From the NCBI GenBank assembly GCA_901538445.1, contig LR594586.1:62001-126000 (forward strand): 64,000 nt of DNA, in the 5' to 3' direction. Made by a program: the position numbers and the translations under genes. How positions within the stretch are numbered: position 1 is the first letter of the stretch; each line of letters starts with the position of its first letter. This stretch comes from Gemmataceae bacterium. Lineage in GTDB: Bacteria; Planctomycetota; Planctomycetia; Gemmatales; Gemmataceae. This document shows positions 16,302 to 23,711 of this stretch, in pieces. A model generated the notes under the pieces. That model saw only the letters and a list, made by a program, of their open reading frames with translations, was not told where the DNA came from and ran no database searches.

Positions 16302-16496
16302 TCACAGCGGGATCTCCGGGCGGGGGTCCTCGCCGGCGTACACCTTCGCGGCCGCGATCAGGTCCCAGATCGTGCGGAGCCGGGCTACCACCCGGTCACG
16401 CTTCGCGACCTGGATCTCGATCTCGTCCCGAGCCATGTCCCGCTCGGCCTCCAGCGCCGCGGCCTCGGCCTTCAACTTCTCGACGTCGATCGTCAC
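16302..16496 (-). CDS. Small coiled-coil protein, 64 aa
   Basis: GTG start at 16496. Residues 3-50 form one continuous charged helix (VEKLKAEAAALEAERDMARDE...). Probably oligomeric; function unknown. Confidence 0.5.
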   Translation of the reverse strand: MTIDVEKLKAEAAALEAERDMARDEIEIQVAKRDRVVARLRTIWDLIAAAKVYAGEDPRPEIPL

Positions 16497-16550
16497 GGTC
16501 AGATCCTCCGGGTTGGGGGGCCGGCCGAAGGGACCGGCCCGGGTTCGTTC

Positions 16551-16754
16551 TCAGGCCACCTTCACCGCCGAGCACTCCGGCGTCCGGGCAGGGTGCGACA
16601 GCAGCCACGGCAACAGCTTCGACCACGACTGGATCACCGCGACCACCTCGGCCACGCTGTACGCCTCGTCGCACTCGGGGCAGCGGAGCGTGTCGCCGTC
16701 GTCGAGGTCGAGGGACACGGCCGCTTCGCTCAGGCACTTGGGACAGGTCACCAT
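16551..16754 (-). CDS. Zinc-ribbon protein, 67 aa
   Basis: CPKC at residues 4-7 and CPEC at 25-28 frame a short acidic loop, followed by a helix (VAEVVAVIQSWSKLLPWLL). ATG start at 16754. A typical single zinc ribbon, role unknown. Confidence 0.6.
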   Translation of the reverse strand: MVTCPKCLSEAAVSLDLDDGDTLRCPECDEAYSVAEVVAVIQSWSKLLPWLLSHPARTPECSAVKVA

Positions 16755-16820
16755 CGGTTCGCCCTCGGAGGGGTCGAAGGAAGGGGCCGGCCACCGCGAC
16801 CGGCCCCGGGGTCGCGTCGC

Positions 16821-17018
16821 TCACATCCGCATCCGCACCGGCTCAATCCCCTGATCCCGCAACCAGTCCTGCGCCACCTGCCCGGCCAGCTTGCCCCGCA
16901 CCACGACGCGGCCGAACTGGTCACGGAACCCGAAGGCGTCGAGCCCAGCCGGAGCCCCGAAGAACAGCCAGTGGAAGTCGGCCCCGTCCCGGATCACCAG
17001 CACTTGCGTCGTCGTCAT
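16821..17018 (-). CDS. Small hypothetical protein, 65 aa
   Basis: The ATG at 17018 is chosen because GAGGGGATGAG lies directly upstream. It reads MTTTQVLVIRDGADFHWLFFGAP and ends in a helix (GQVAQDWLRDQGIEPVRM). First gene leftward from the divergent regulatory region at 17060-17134. No family recognised. Confidence 0.55.
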   Translation of the reverse strand: MTTTQVLVIRDGADFHWLFFGAPAGLDAFGFRDQFGRVVVRGKLAGQVAQDWLRDQGIEPVRMRM

Positions 17019-17059
17019 CTCATCCCCTCGCGTCGTTGTGTTCGTCACACCCGTCACTG

Positions 17060-17134
17060 CACATACTCTAGATCATTACCTAGGTATGTGTCAAGGTAGA
17101 TGTCTAGAGAATTCCCAAGGTGATTGCCTAGACA
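17060..17134. promoter_or_regulatory. Divergent operator/promoter region with CTAG repeats
   Basis: AT-richer gap between the minus-strand run (starting at 17018) and the plus-strand RHH gene (17189). CTAG occurs at 17068, 17080, 17104 and 17128, spaced 12, 24 and 24 bases. Two inverted repeats frame them: CACATAC (17060) with GTATGTG (ending 17090), and TGTCTAG (17101) with CTAGACA (ending 17134). This is the form of two dimer-binding operators on one face of the helix, probably for the adjacent RHH protein. Confidence 0.6.
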
Positions 17135-17188
17135 CCGGCGAGGCGTGGAGTATGATGGGGTGACAGATGCACCAACGGGGGACCCGCG

Positions 17189-17431
17189 ATGGCGAGGACG
17201 AAGGGGGCCAAGCAGTTCGCGGCCGAGGTCAACGAAGCTCTACTCGACGAGTTCAAGGCGTTCTGCGAGGGGCGCGGAGAGACGCTGAGGTACAACCTCG
17301 AAGCCGCGATGCGGCGGCACATGGACAACCCGCCGCCGCCCGTATCGCCCCCGCCGCCACCCGTCTATCCACCGTTGCCTCCGGTCGTGGCCGAGGCGAA
17401 GCAACCGGCCCCGAAGAAGGGGAAGAAGTGA
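17189..17431 (+). CDS. Ribbon-helix-helix-like regulator with Pro-rich tail, 80 aa
   Basis: The N-terminal ~50 residues (strand KQFAAEVNEALLDEFKAFCEGRGETLRYNLEAAMRRHM) fit a ribbon-helix-helix DNA-binding fold. The tail is a PPP-rich linker ending in Lys. It faces the CTAG repeat region, which suggests autoregulation (inference). The stop overlaps the next gene's GTG by 4 bases. Confidence 0.6.
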   Translation: MARTKGAKQFAAEVNEALLDEFKAFCEGRGETLRYNLEAAMRRHMDNPPPPVSPPPPPVYPPLPPVVAEAKQPAPKKGKK

Positions 17432-17649
17432 TCCGCCCCGAGGAGCTGCGGGCCGCGGCCGCGGCCGACCCGTTCCGCCCGTTCACCGTCCACACGACCG
17501 ACGGCCGGGCGTTCAGCGTGCCCGAACGGGCCTGGGTCGCGGTCGGGGTGTCCTCGGCCTCGATCCGGGTGGCAGACCCCGACGGCCCCGGGGACATGTT
17601 TCACCTGGTGCGGTTCCAGAAGATGGACCGCATCGAGTTCCTCACCTGA
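17428..17649 (+). CDS. Hypothetical protein, 73 aa
   Basis: GTG start overlapping the RHH stop (GTGA). It contains PFRPFTVHTTDGRAFSVP, a pattern seen in many small planctomycete proteins that begin 'LRxxxxAxPFRPFxIHxxDGR'. Probably a small beta-barrel fold. Function unknown. Confidence 0.6.
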   Translation: MIRPEELRAAAAADPFRPFTVHTTDGRAFSVPERAWVAVGVSSASIRVADPDGPGDMFHLVRFQKMDRIEFLT

Positions 17650-17659
17650 CTGGCCGCTC

Positions 17660-18004
17660 GTGCTCACCGTCGCCCTGCTCATCCTGTCTGCCGACCTGCG
17701 GCCCATCGACCTCGGGGCGCTCTCCCTCGAGCGCGCCCACACCCTCGACGGCCGGACGGTCACCGTCACGCTCCTGGTCCAGAAGCCCGCGTACTCGCTC
17801 CTCGGCCGCACAGCGATCGGGGCCGCCGACCGCGACGACGGGTCGGAGCGCGGGGCGGTGCTGCTCGGCCGCCGGCTCGACGTGCGCGAGGGTGAGCGGT
17901 TGGTGGTGCGGGGCCGCCTGGACGTGATCCGGCACCGGGCCGACGTGGTGAACGGCACCGTGGTGCCGGCGTGGATCGAGATCCGAGTTACCGAGGCACG
18001 GTGA
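17660..18004 (+). CDS. Hypothetical protein, possibly secreted, 114 aa
   Basis: GTG start at 17660. A short hydrophobic start (LTVALLILSADL) may be a weak signal sequence. The rest is beta-rich and basic (RTVTVTLLVQKPAYSLLGRTAIG). The third gene of a rightward set ending at the 145-aa protein. Confidence 0.5.
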   Translation: MLTVALLILSADLRPIDLGALSLERAHTLDGRTVTVTLLVQKPAYSLLGRTAIGAADRDDGSERGAVLLGRRLDVREGERLVVRGRLDVIRHRADVVNGTVVPAWIEIRVTEAR

Positions 18005-18011
18005 GGACGCA

Positions 18012-18449
18012 ATGGCCGATCTTCGCGACTACAAACAGTTTCTCCGCGGACTGCCGCCGGCCGAGTTCACAAAGTTCATTGTTGCTTATGGAGGAGGCGA
18101 CACGCACAAGACTGCCGAAAGCCTTATCGGTTGGGCCGAGACGAGTGGCTCACCAACAGAGGCGGCGATCTGCCAGAGAATCAAGCTGGTCTTCGGGGTT
18201 GAGATTTTGACCTCGGCGGAGCGTGGCGAGCTACTCGCGGTTGAGGCGGTTCGCCTGAACGCTCGGGCCGCCGATGCAGCGGACCGGTCGGCCTCTGCGG
18301 CCGAGGCTTCAGCCGCAGAGGCCCGGCAAGCGAACGAGACGGCCAAGGCTGCGCTTGCCGCCAGCGAATCAAACGCCTTCTGGACAAAGGCCGCGGTCGT
18401 TGTCGCGGTCATCGCCCTGGTCATAAGCATCGTCACCGCAGCAAGGTAA
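18012..18449 (+). CDS. Tail-anchored coiled-coil protein at the element end, 145 aa
   Basis: ATG start at 18012. The N-terminal ~65 residues form a compact helical domain (DYKQFLRGLPPAEFTKFIVAYGG...), followed by an Ala/Glu coiled coil (about 75-120) and one C-terminal membrane helix (AAVVVAVIALVISIVTAAR). Its bases are less GC-rich than its neighbours, which suggests separate acquisition. It lies 5 bases from the right attachment arm, a common place for cargo genes. Confidence 0.6.
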   Translation: MADLRDYKQFLRGLPPAEFTKFIVAYGGGDTHKTAESLIGWAETSGSPTEAAICQRIKLVFGVEILTSAERGELLAVEAVRLNARAADAADRSASAAEASAAEARQANETAKAALAASESNAFWTKAAVVVAVIALVISIVTAAR

Positions 18450-18454
18450 CGCCG

Positions 18455-18480
18455 ATGGGTGGAACTGTCTACAACGTCAT
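18455..18480 (+). repeat. attL: Attachment-site arm, right end of element 1
   Basis: 26 bases (ATGGGTGGAACTGTCTACAA then CGTCAT) identical in inverted form to 2691-2716. It runs directly into comM at 18481. The comM side adds GACGTTGT, so 18471-18488 is itself a perfect palindrome. This means the natural comM target resembles the attP core. Confidence 0.85.
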
Positions 18481-19134
18481 GACGTTGTGCCCGCCCGCGG
18501 CGGCGACGGTCAGCGCGCGCTTCGCGAACTCCTGGCCCTTCACGTCCGCGAAATCGATGTCGTAGCGGTTGAGCTTCCCCTCCACCTCGTCGGCCGGGGG
18601 CGACACCGGCTCGACCCCGCCGGCCCCGACGATGATTCCAACGGCCTCGGCGAGCGACGCGACGCCGAACACCTCGACCTCCCGAACCACGGCCGCCTCG
18701 CGCGCGTTCGCCGCGGGGACGATGAGTCGCGTGATCCCGCGGCTGCGGGCCTCCATCGAGATTGAGAGCGACCCGACGACCGGGCGCACGGAGCCGTCGA
18801 GGGCGAGTTCACCAACGGACGCGAACCCGTCGAGCTTTTCGGGAGAAATCTGGCCGGTGGCGACGAGGATGCCGATGGCGATGGGGAGGTCGAACGCCCC
18901 AGCGTCCTTTCGCAGGTCGGCGGGGGCTAGGTTGATGACCGTGCGGCCGTTCGGGAGGCGGTAGCCGAGGTTCACGAGCGCCCGCTCGATGCGGTGGACG
19001 CTCTCGCGGACGGCCATCTCCGGGAGCCCGACGAGGACCGTCTTGGGCATCTGGGCCGGGGCGGTGTCGACCTCGACGTCGACCGGCACCGCGTCGATGC
19101 CGAGCAGGGCGAACGTGCGGAGCTGGGCGAGCAT
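18481..19134 (-). pseudogene. comM: comM/yifB 5' part (N-terminal 218 codons)
   Basis: The N-terminal ChlI-like domain of ComM/YifB is complete to AAAGGHNV: start MLAQLRTFALLGIDAVPVDVEV, then LPEMAVRESVHRIERAL and INLAPADLRKDAGAFDLPIA. The element then adds Met-Thr-Leu and a stop (ORF end at 18469), so the product lacks the ATPase core. ComM is a DNA-branch-migrating helicase used in natural transformation in several bacteria. The matching P-loop part is at 2510-2692. Confidence 0.9.
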
Positions 19135-19174
19135 TGCGACCTCCGCCGTTCGCGGTCTGGGTGCCGGGGCCGGG

Positions 19175-19879
19175 TCACTTCTTGACCCGCTCCTCGGGTC
19201 GGGGGTTGAGAATCAGCCGCCGGTACGCGACCCGCATGAACTGGAGGATGAGCCGGGCCGAGATGATCCCGATGGCGAACATCAACGCCGCGGGGTGGAT
19301 GTAGAACTTGGGCCGGCCGGCGGCGTCCTTCTCGTCCATGTCCACGATCGTGCCGACCATCCACTCGCGGACGTTGGAGATGAACCAGATGTTCACCACC
19401 ACGAGCACCACGGACAGGACGATCCCGATGATGCCGGGTAGCACGTGCAGGAACTTCTCGGTCGGCGTCGCCTCGATGACCTTCTTGGTCTCGGCCCGCT
19501 CGCGGGTGAGGTTGTTGAACCCGCAGTGGAGGCACACCTTGGCGTCGGGCGGGTCGAGTTCCTTGGCGCAGTGCGGGCACCGCGGGATGTCGTCCTCCTT
19601 GATGACCTCGACCTTCTGAACGCCCTCGTCCTCGTCCAGGAACGGACTCTTCGCCGCCGGCTCGACCGCTTCGGCCTTGATGACCTTCTTGGGCTTCGCG
19701 GAGGCCGCCTTGGCCGCGGGCTTCGGCCCCTTCGGCTTGGGGGCGGGCTTCGAGGCCGGGTCTTCCGCCACGAACGGCAGTTCGCAGTGCTTGCACCGCA
19801 CCTTCTTGCCGAACACCGCGGGCGGAACCTTCAGGTTCTGCTCGCAGTGCGGGCACAGCACCTCGACGAGTGACGCCAT
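19175..19879 (-). CDS. Zinc-ribbon membrane protein, 234 aa
   Basis: The ATG at 19879 is preferred because the N-terminus MASLVEVLCPHCEQNL begins the first zinc knuckle at once. CPHC/CKHC and CPHC/CLHCG form two zinc ribbons (about 9-32 and 100-125), separated by a Lys/Pro/Ala linker. Membrane helices lie at about 150-175 and 195-220. Such 'CPHC...VKCxxC' N-termini are common in planctomycete envelope proteins. Function unknown. It ends 41 bases before the comM start. Confidence 0.7.
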   Translation of the reverse strand: MASLVEVLCPHCEQNLKVPPAVFGKKVRCKHCELPFVAEDPASKPAPKPKGPKPAAKAASAKPKKVIKAEAVEPAAKSPFLDEDEGVQKVEVIKEDDIPRCPHCAKELDPPDAKVCLHCGFNNLTRERAETKKVIEATPTEKFLHVLPGIIGIVLSVVLVVVNIWFISNVREWMVGTIVDMDEKDAAGRPKFYIHPAALMFAIGIISARLILQFMRVAYRRLILNPRPEERVKK

Positions 19880-19996
19880 CGGATGATTTCCTCGCCCCCA
19901 GCCGGGGTCGCCGGCGGGCATAATCCGGACGGAGCGGGATCAATACCCTAGAAAGATAGCCGACCGACCGACCAGGATACAAGCAGGTATCGCTTC

Positions 19997-20779
19997 ATGT
20001 CCGAGCCTTCCGGAAGCCCCGGGCCGGGTGCCCAGGGTCCTCCCCTCCCCGCCCGCGAGCCCCGCATCCTCGTCACCATCGCCACGTACAACGAGGCCGG
20101 GAACCTCGCGCCACTCATCGCCGAGATCCACAAGTTCCTCCCCCACGCCGACGTCCTCGTGATCGACGACAACTCGCCGGACGGCACCTGGAAGATCGCC
20201 GAGGAGCTGGGGGCCACCGACCCGCGGGTCAAGCTGATCAAGCGGCCGGGGAAGCTCGGGCTCGGCACCGCCACGCTCGCCGGCATGAACTACGCGATGG
20301 CGAACGGGTACGACCTGCTCCAGAACATGGACGCCGACTTCAGCCACCCGCCGCGGTACCTGCCGGGCATTCTAGCGGGGATGAGCAAAAACGACGTGAT
20401 GATCGGCTCCCGCTACGTTCAAGGCGGGGGCACGGAGAACTGGCCGCTGCCCCGCCGCATCATTTCACGGGCTGTGAACACGATGGTCCGGTTCCTGTTC
20501 CGGATGCCGGTCAAGGACGCGAGCGGCGCGTACCGCTGCTTCCGCGTGGGCATGCTCCGCACGGTGCCGCTCGACCGGGTGCGATCGCGTGGGTACTCGT
20601 TCCAGCAAGAGGTGCTGTTCCGCTGCTACAAGTCGGGAGCCAGGATCGGCGAGTTCCCGATCATTTTCGAGAACCGCCGGGCGGGGGCGAGCAAGGTGAA
20701 CCGCAAGGAGGCGATCCGCTCGATCAGCATGCTCCTGTACATCGGCCTCCGCAACTTCTTCGGCCTTGAACGCAAGTAG
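19997..20779 (+). CDS. Polyprenol-phosphate mannosyl/glycosyltransferase (GT2, DPM1-like)
   Basis: 260 residues, close to the length of soluble DPM1-type enzymes. N-terminal GT-A fold: VTIATYNEAGNL, VIDDNSPDGT (DDN at 57-59) and the metal-binding NMDADFSHPP (DAD at 112-114). Also IGSRYVQGG and a C-terminal FENRRAGASKVNRKEA typical of dolichyl/polyprenyl-phosphate mannose synthases. It transfers a sugar from a nucleotide donor to a polyprenyl phosphate at the membrane surface. No C-terminal membrane helices are present, so it is the short form. ATG at 19997. A monocistronic unit diverging from the zinc-ribbon gene. Confidence 0.85.
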   Translation: MSEPSGSPGPGAQGPPLPAREPRILVTIATYNEAGNLAPLIAEIHKFLPHADVLVIDDNSPDGTWKIAEELGATDPRVKLIKRPGKLGLGTATLAGMNYAMANGYDLLQNMDADFSHPPRYLPGILAGMSKNDVMIGSRYVQGGGTENWPLPRRIISRAVNTMVRFLFRMPVKDASGAYRCFRVGMLRTVPLDRVRSRGYSFQQEVLFRCYKSGARIGEFPIIFENRRAGASKVNRKEAIRSISMLLYIGLRNFFGLERK

Positions 20780-21382
20780 CGCGCACGCAGCCAGGCGAAC
20801 TGCCCGGCCGCGTCGTGAACTGGATCGGAACCACTCATACGCGTCCCAGGAACGACCAGCCGGGTGCGGTGGCACAGGCCTCCGGCCGGTTGTCCCCTTC
20901 GACGGCGGGAGGCCTGTGCCACCACAACGAACAGACGGCAGCGATTTCGTGTGAGACGGAGCACCCGGGCGCGGAGCGCGGCCACCCTTCCGCAGAGAGA
21001 CCCACAATACTCCAGAATCACCAGAACCATCCGCCCCGAGTATAATTTTGCTCAGCTCCGGCAGGAAGCATACTCGAATTTCATGCTATACAGTATTGCT
21101 CTGATCTCTCTTTCGCTCTCGTCACGCCTGACACGGCCGTAAACACCACCAAGATAACACCTTGGCATTTGTCTCACGGTCATTCTTCCAGTCAAGTGAG
21201 ATGGTTCTGGAGAGGGGTCCCCCCATTTCGGCCAGAAGCAATCACACGCTCACGAATGAGACGCATCCCAGGAACTCGCTGCCTGGAGCGACCTTGGCGA
21301 GCCGCGACCCCAAGGGAGCGGGAAACGTTGCCCCCGACCTTGCAGTCGTGGCGCGCCAGGCCGTTCTTTCCTGGGAAGAGTA
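20780..21382. other. ~600-bp intergenic region with a REP-like hairpin
   Basis: No supported gene. It holds the 21-bp-arm hairpin at 20868-20923, and further on an AT-richer stretch (around 21040-21180) of no recognised function. Confidence 0.5.
20868..20923. repeat. REP-like inverted repeat
   Basis: The left arm begins GGTGGCACAGGCCTCC at 20868 and the right arm ends GGAGGCCTGTGCCACC at 20923. Arms are 21 bp with one mismatch around a 14-base loop (GTTGTCCCCTTCGA). It lies 90 bases after the glycosyltransferase stop. It could be a terminator, though no T-run is seen, or a dispersed extragenic palindrome. Confidence 0.65.
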
Positions 21383-22168
21383 TCACTTCCGCACGGCGCG
21401 GCGGATCTCGTCGAGTTCGCGGGCCAACCGGTCAAGCCGCTCGAGGATCTGATCGTTGGAGCTGCCGGGGCGCCCTTCGGTTCGCGGGGCCGGACGCCCC
21501 TCGGGCCGCGGGCCGGCCTTCGGTTCGGGGCGCGACGGCGGGGCGAAGCTGGGCCGCTCGGGGCGAGACGGCGACCTCTCCGCACGCAGCTTCTCGCTCT
21601 CCAGCTTCTCCAGAGCCTTGATGACTTCCTTGAGTTGCGCCGCCGACAGCCCGCTCGCGGCACGGACCACGCCCTGCACCGCACCCGACGCCGCACCGCG
21701 GCCGCTGCCCGGGGTGCCCCGCGACGGCTCACCGCGGCTCATTCCGGGAGGGCCGAACCCACCCGGACCGAACCCGCCACGCCCGAACCCGCCGGGAGGG
21801 CCGAACCCACCCGGTCCGAACCCACCGGGGCCACGCGGGCCGTCCTTCGCCTTCGGTTCCGGAGCCCGAGCCGGCGACTTGAGTTGCTTGAGTTTGGCTT
21901 CGAGATCGGCCTCCAAGGACTTCAGTTTGGCGAGGTCCGCCTCCAGGGCGCGTAGCGGGTCGCCCGAGCCGCGCTCCGGTCCCTTCTTCTCAAAGCCGTC
22001 CTTCTTCCCGAAGCCCCCCTTCTCGAAGCCGTCCTTCTTCTCGAACCAATCCTTCTTGTCGAAGCCCTTACCCTTGCCCGGGGGCTGGGCCACGGCCGGG
22101 CCCGCGAAGGAGACCAATCCGGCTGCGACGGCGACCGACATCATTGGGGCAACAAGCATGCGAATCAT
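21383..22168 (-). CDS. Secreted low-complexity protein, 261 aa
   Basis: ATG start at 22168. The signal peptide (about 1-27) ends near GPAVAQ. Then come KKDGFEK/KKDWFEK repeats (about 35-65), a Leu-rich coiled coil (LRALEADLAKLKSLEADLEAKL), Gly-Phe-Pro repeats of the GGFGPGGFGPP type (about 115-145), an Ala/Arg segment and a C-terminal helix (ILERLDRLARELDEIRRAV). Probably an extracytoplasmic structural protein. Function unknown. Confidence 0.65.
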   Translation of the reverse strand: MIRMLVAPMMSVAVAAGLVSFAGPAVAQPPGKGKGFDKKDWFEKKDGFEKGGFGKKDGFEKKGPERGSGDPLRALEADLAKLKSLEADLEAKLKQLKSPARAPEPKAKDGPRGPGGFGPGGFGPPGGFGRGGFGPGGFGPPGMSRGEPSRGTPGSGRGAASGAVQGVVRAASGLSAAQLKEVIKALEKLESEKLRAERSPSRPERPSFAPPSRPEPKAGPRPEGRPAPRTEGRPGSSNDQILERLDRLARELDEIRRAVRK

Positions 22169-22305
22169 GGCACACCTCGGAAAAACGGTGCGGGAGAGTC
22201 AGCCCGCGGCGAGTCACGGGCGAAGGCCCGCTACTGCCCCTAAACGTAATCCCCCGCCGATGAAGACCCGAGGAATCCCGAAATGCCGCGCCGGAATCGC
22301 CGGCG

Positions 22306-22956
22306 CTATAACAGTTTTCGCCAGAGTTGAGCCGTGAGAAAGCCGTGAAGTCGAGTTCGTTCCTCTACGAACTTCAAACCAGCACCCGCCAGCATCGGGG
22401 AGGGATCAACGAGCCGGCCCGCGGAGAGGCGGGTGGTGAGGCGGAAAGCCGCATACATCGCGGCGAGCGCGAGTGCGGCGGCAGGTCCAGCGAAGCGGCC
22501 CGAGGGCACGCGGAAGTCACCGATCACGAATCGGCCGCCCGGCGCGAGTGCGGCCACCAACCGGCTGATCACGAGTTCCAAGTCGCGGGGGCCGAAACAA
22601 TCGAGGAAGAAGTTCGTGACGACGAGATCGTACTCGGCGGCGCGAAGCGGGTGTTCGCGGGCGTCGGCGACGAGGAACCTCACCCGCGGCGAGTTCCCCG
22701 TGCGTCGCCGGGCGAGAGCGGTCATCCCGGGTGAGATGTCCACGGCGTCGACCGCGACGTCGGGGGTGACCGCGAGCAACGCGGCGAGGAACCGGCCGTT
22801 TCCGTCGCCGAGCACGAGCGCCCGCCGCGCGTCGCGGAGTTGTGGGAGAAACGCCGTGCGGCACCACTGCAGCAGAGGGCCGAAGGTGACCGCTTCGAGC
22901 CAGCGGTAGTGCGGTGCCAGGGCGTCGAAGTTCGGCCGCGTCACGACGGGCACCAT
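22306..22956 (-). CDS. Class I SAM-dependent methyltransferase, 216 aa
   Basis: The start at ATG 22956 gives [26 protein letters not shown]. Motif I is ALVLGDGNGRFL, followed by VDAVDISPGMTALA and the Asp-containing LVADAREHPL, then DLVVTNFFLDCF. The N-terminus (FDALAPHYRWLE) matches UbiE/quinone-type methyltransferases in planctomycetes, but the substrate cannot be read. It overlaps the UbiA-like membrane gene by 16 bases, so the two probably act on a lipid or quinone-like substrate. Confidence 0.7.
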   Translation of the reverse strand: MVPVVTRPNFDALAPHYRWLEAVTFGPLLQWCRTAFLPQLRDARRALVLGDGNGRFLAALLAVTPDVAVDAVDISPGMTALARRRTGNSPRVRFLVADAREHPLRAAEYDLVVTNFFLDCFGPRDLELVISRLVAALAPGGRFVIGDFRVPSGRFAGPAAALALAAMYAAFRLTTRLSAGRLVDPSPMLAGAGLKFVEERTRLHGFLTAQLWRKLL

Positions 22957-23711
22957 GTGGCGAGTGGGGTCAGGAGGGCCACATCGGCCAGGACGCGGGC
23001 GAGCCTCGTGCCGGTTCGGAGGCGCACGGCGTGGAGGAGCGCGAGAAGCGCGGCCGCGGCACCGAGGGCCACGTGGACCGCAGTGGGTGAGGTCGCTCCG
23101 CACAGGACCACTGCGACTCCCAGCGACGCCGGAACGACGCCCAAACCCTTCGGGCCGCTCTCCCATTGCTCGATCAAGACACAGTTGAGCCAACAGAGGA
23201 GGCCGAACGCGGTCGAAGGGGGGAGCCAGACAACGAGAGGGACGCCTGAAGCGAGCAGCGGCACGGAAGCCCCCGCGGCGAAGAGCACCCCGACGAGAGC
23301 CTCTTTCGCAAGCGAGAGCGCCGTACCGGTCAGATGAACGAGGCCGAAGTAGCCTGCGACGAGACCCGCCACGACGGCCCCGACTTCAAGGTATGCCCGG
23401 GGGAGTGCGGTCGCGAGGAGCGCCGCAGCGCAAAGAGCGGTGAGCGCCAGGGCGGTGACGAGGGACGAGTTCCGGCGGGCGAAGGTGTGCCGCGGCTGGA
23501 CGGACTCGGGCCGTGCGGCGTCGAACCGGCGGTCCAGGAGGTAGATGGCCCAGACCACCATGCCGAGCACCACTGACGCGGCCCCGGGGACGGGTACGCC
23601 GAACGACCCGGCGAGGAACCGCTGCCAGACCACCGCGACAATCGGCGCATCGAGCGCCAGCACGTTCGGCCACAGCCACCACTCCACCGCGGTCGCGTCC
23701 GGCTCCGTCAC
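22941..23711 (-). CDS. Multi-pass membrane protein, UbiA-like, 256 aa
   Basis: GTG start at 23711, overlapping the DUF1501 stop by 4 bases. About seven hydrophobic segments. The segment [16 protein letters not shown], followed by RHTFARRN, resembles the aspartate-rich loop region of UbiA-type prenyltransferases but lacks the canonical NDxxDxxxD, so activity is doubtful. Its pairing with the methyltransferase is suggestive of lipid modification. Confidence 0.55.
   Translation of the reverse strand: MTEPDATAVEWWLWPNVLALDAPIVAVVWQRFLAGSFGVPVPGAASVVLGMVVWAIYLLDRRFDAARPESVQPRHTFARRNSSLVTALALTALCAAALLATALPRAYLEVGAVVAGLVAGYFGLVHLTGTALSLAKEALVGVLFAAGASVPLLASGVPLVVWLPPSTAFGLLCWLNCVLIEQWESGPKGLGVVPASLGVAVVLCGATSPTAVHVALGAAAALLALLHAVRLRTGTRLARVLADVALLTPLATWCPS

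Larger units (their letters stand above)
2691..18480. mobile_element. Integrated element 1 (~15.8 kb) in comM
   Basis: Bounded by 26-bp inverted arms and inserted in the codons for ComM GGHNV|IMLG. Contents: large serine recombinase at one end, ECF-like sigma factor, prohead-protease-like and other phage-like genes, two paralogous coiled-coil proteins, zinc-ribbon peptides, RepA-like ATPase with an HTH gene and iterons, an RHH-type regulator with a divergent operator region, and a lower-GC membrane-anchored protein at the far end. No large terminase, portal or conjugation genes were seen. It could be a phage remnant, a phage satellite or an integrated plasmid. Confidence 0.85.

Noticed and set aside
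2691..18480. Tn7-like transposition into comM as in AbaR islands
   Set aside because: No TnsABC-type genes were seen, and the junctions have inverted attachment arms with a serine recombinase instead of target duplications.
2691..18480. Complete inducible prophage
   Set aside because: No large terminase, portal, tail-length or lysis genes recognised; only a protease-like and weak structural candidates.
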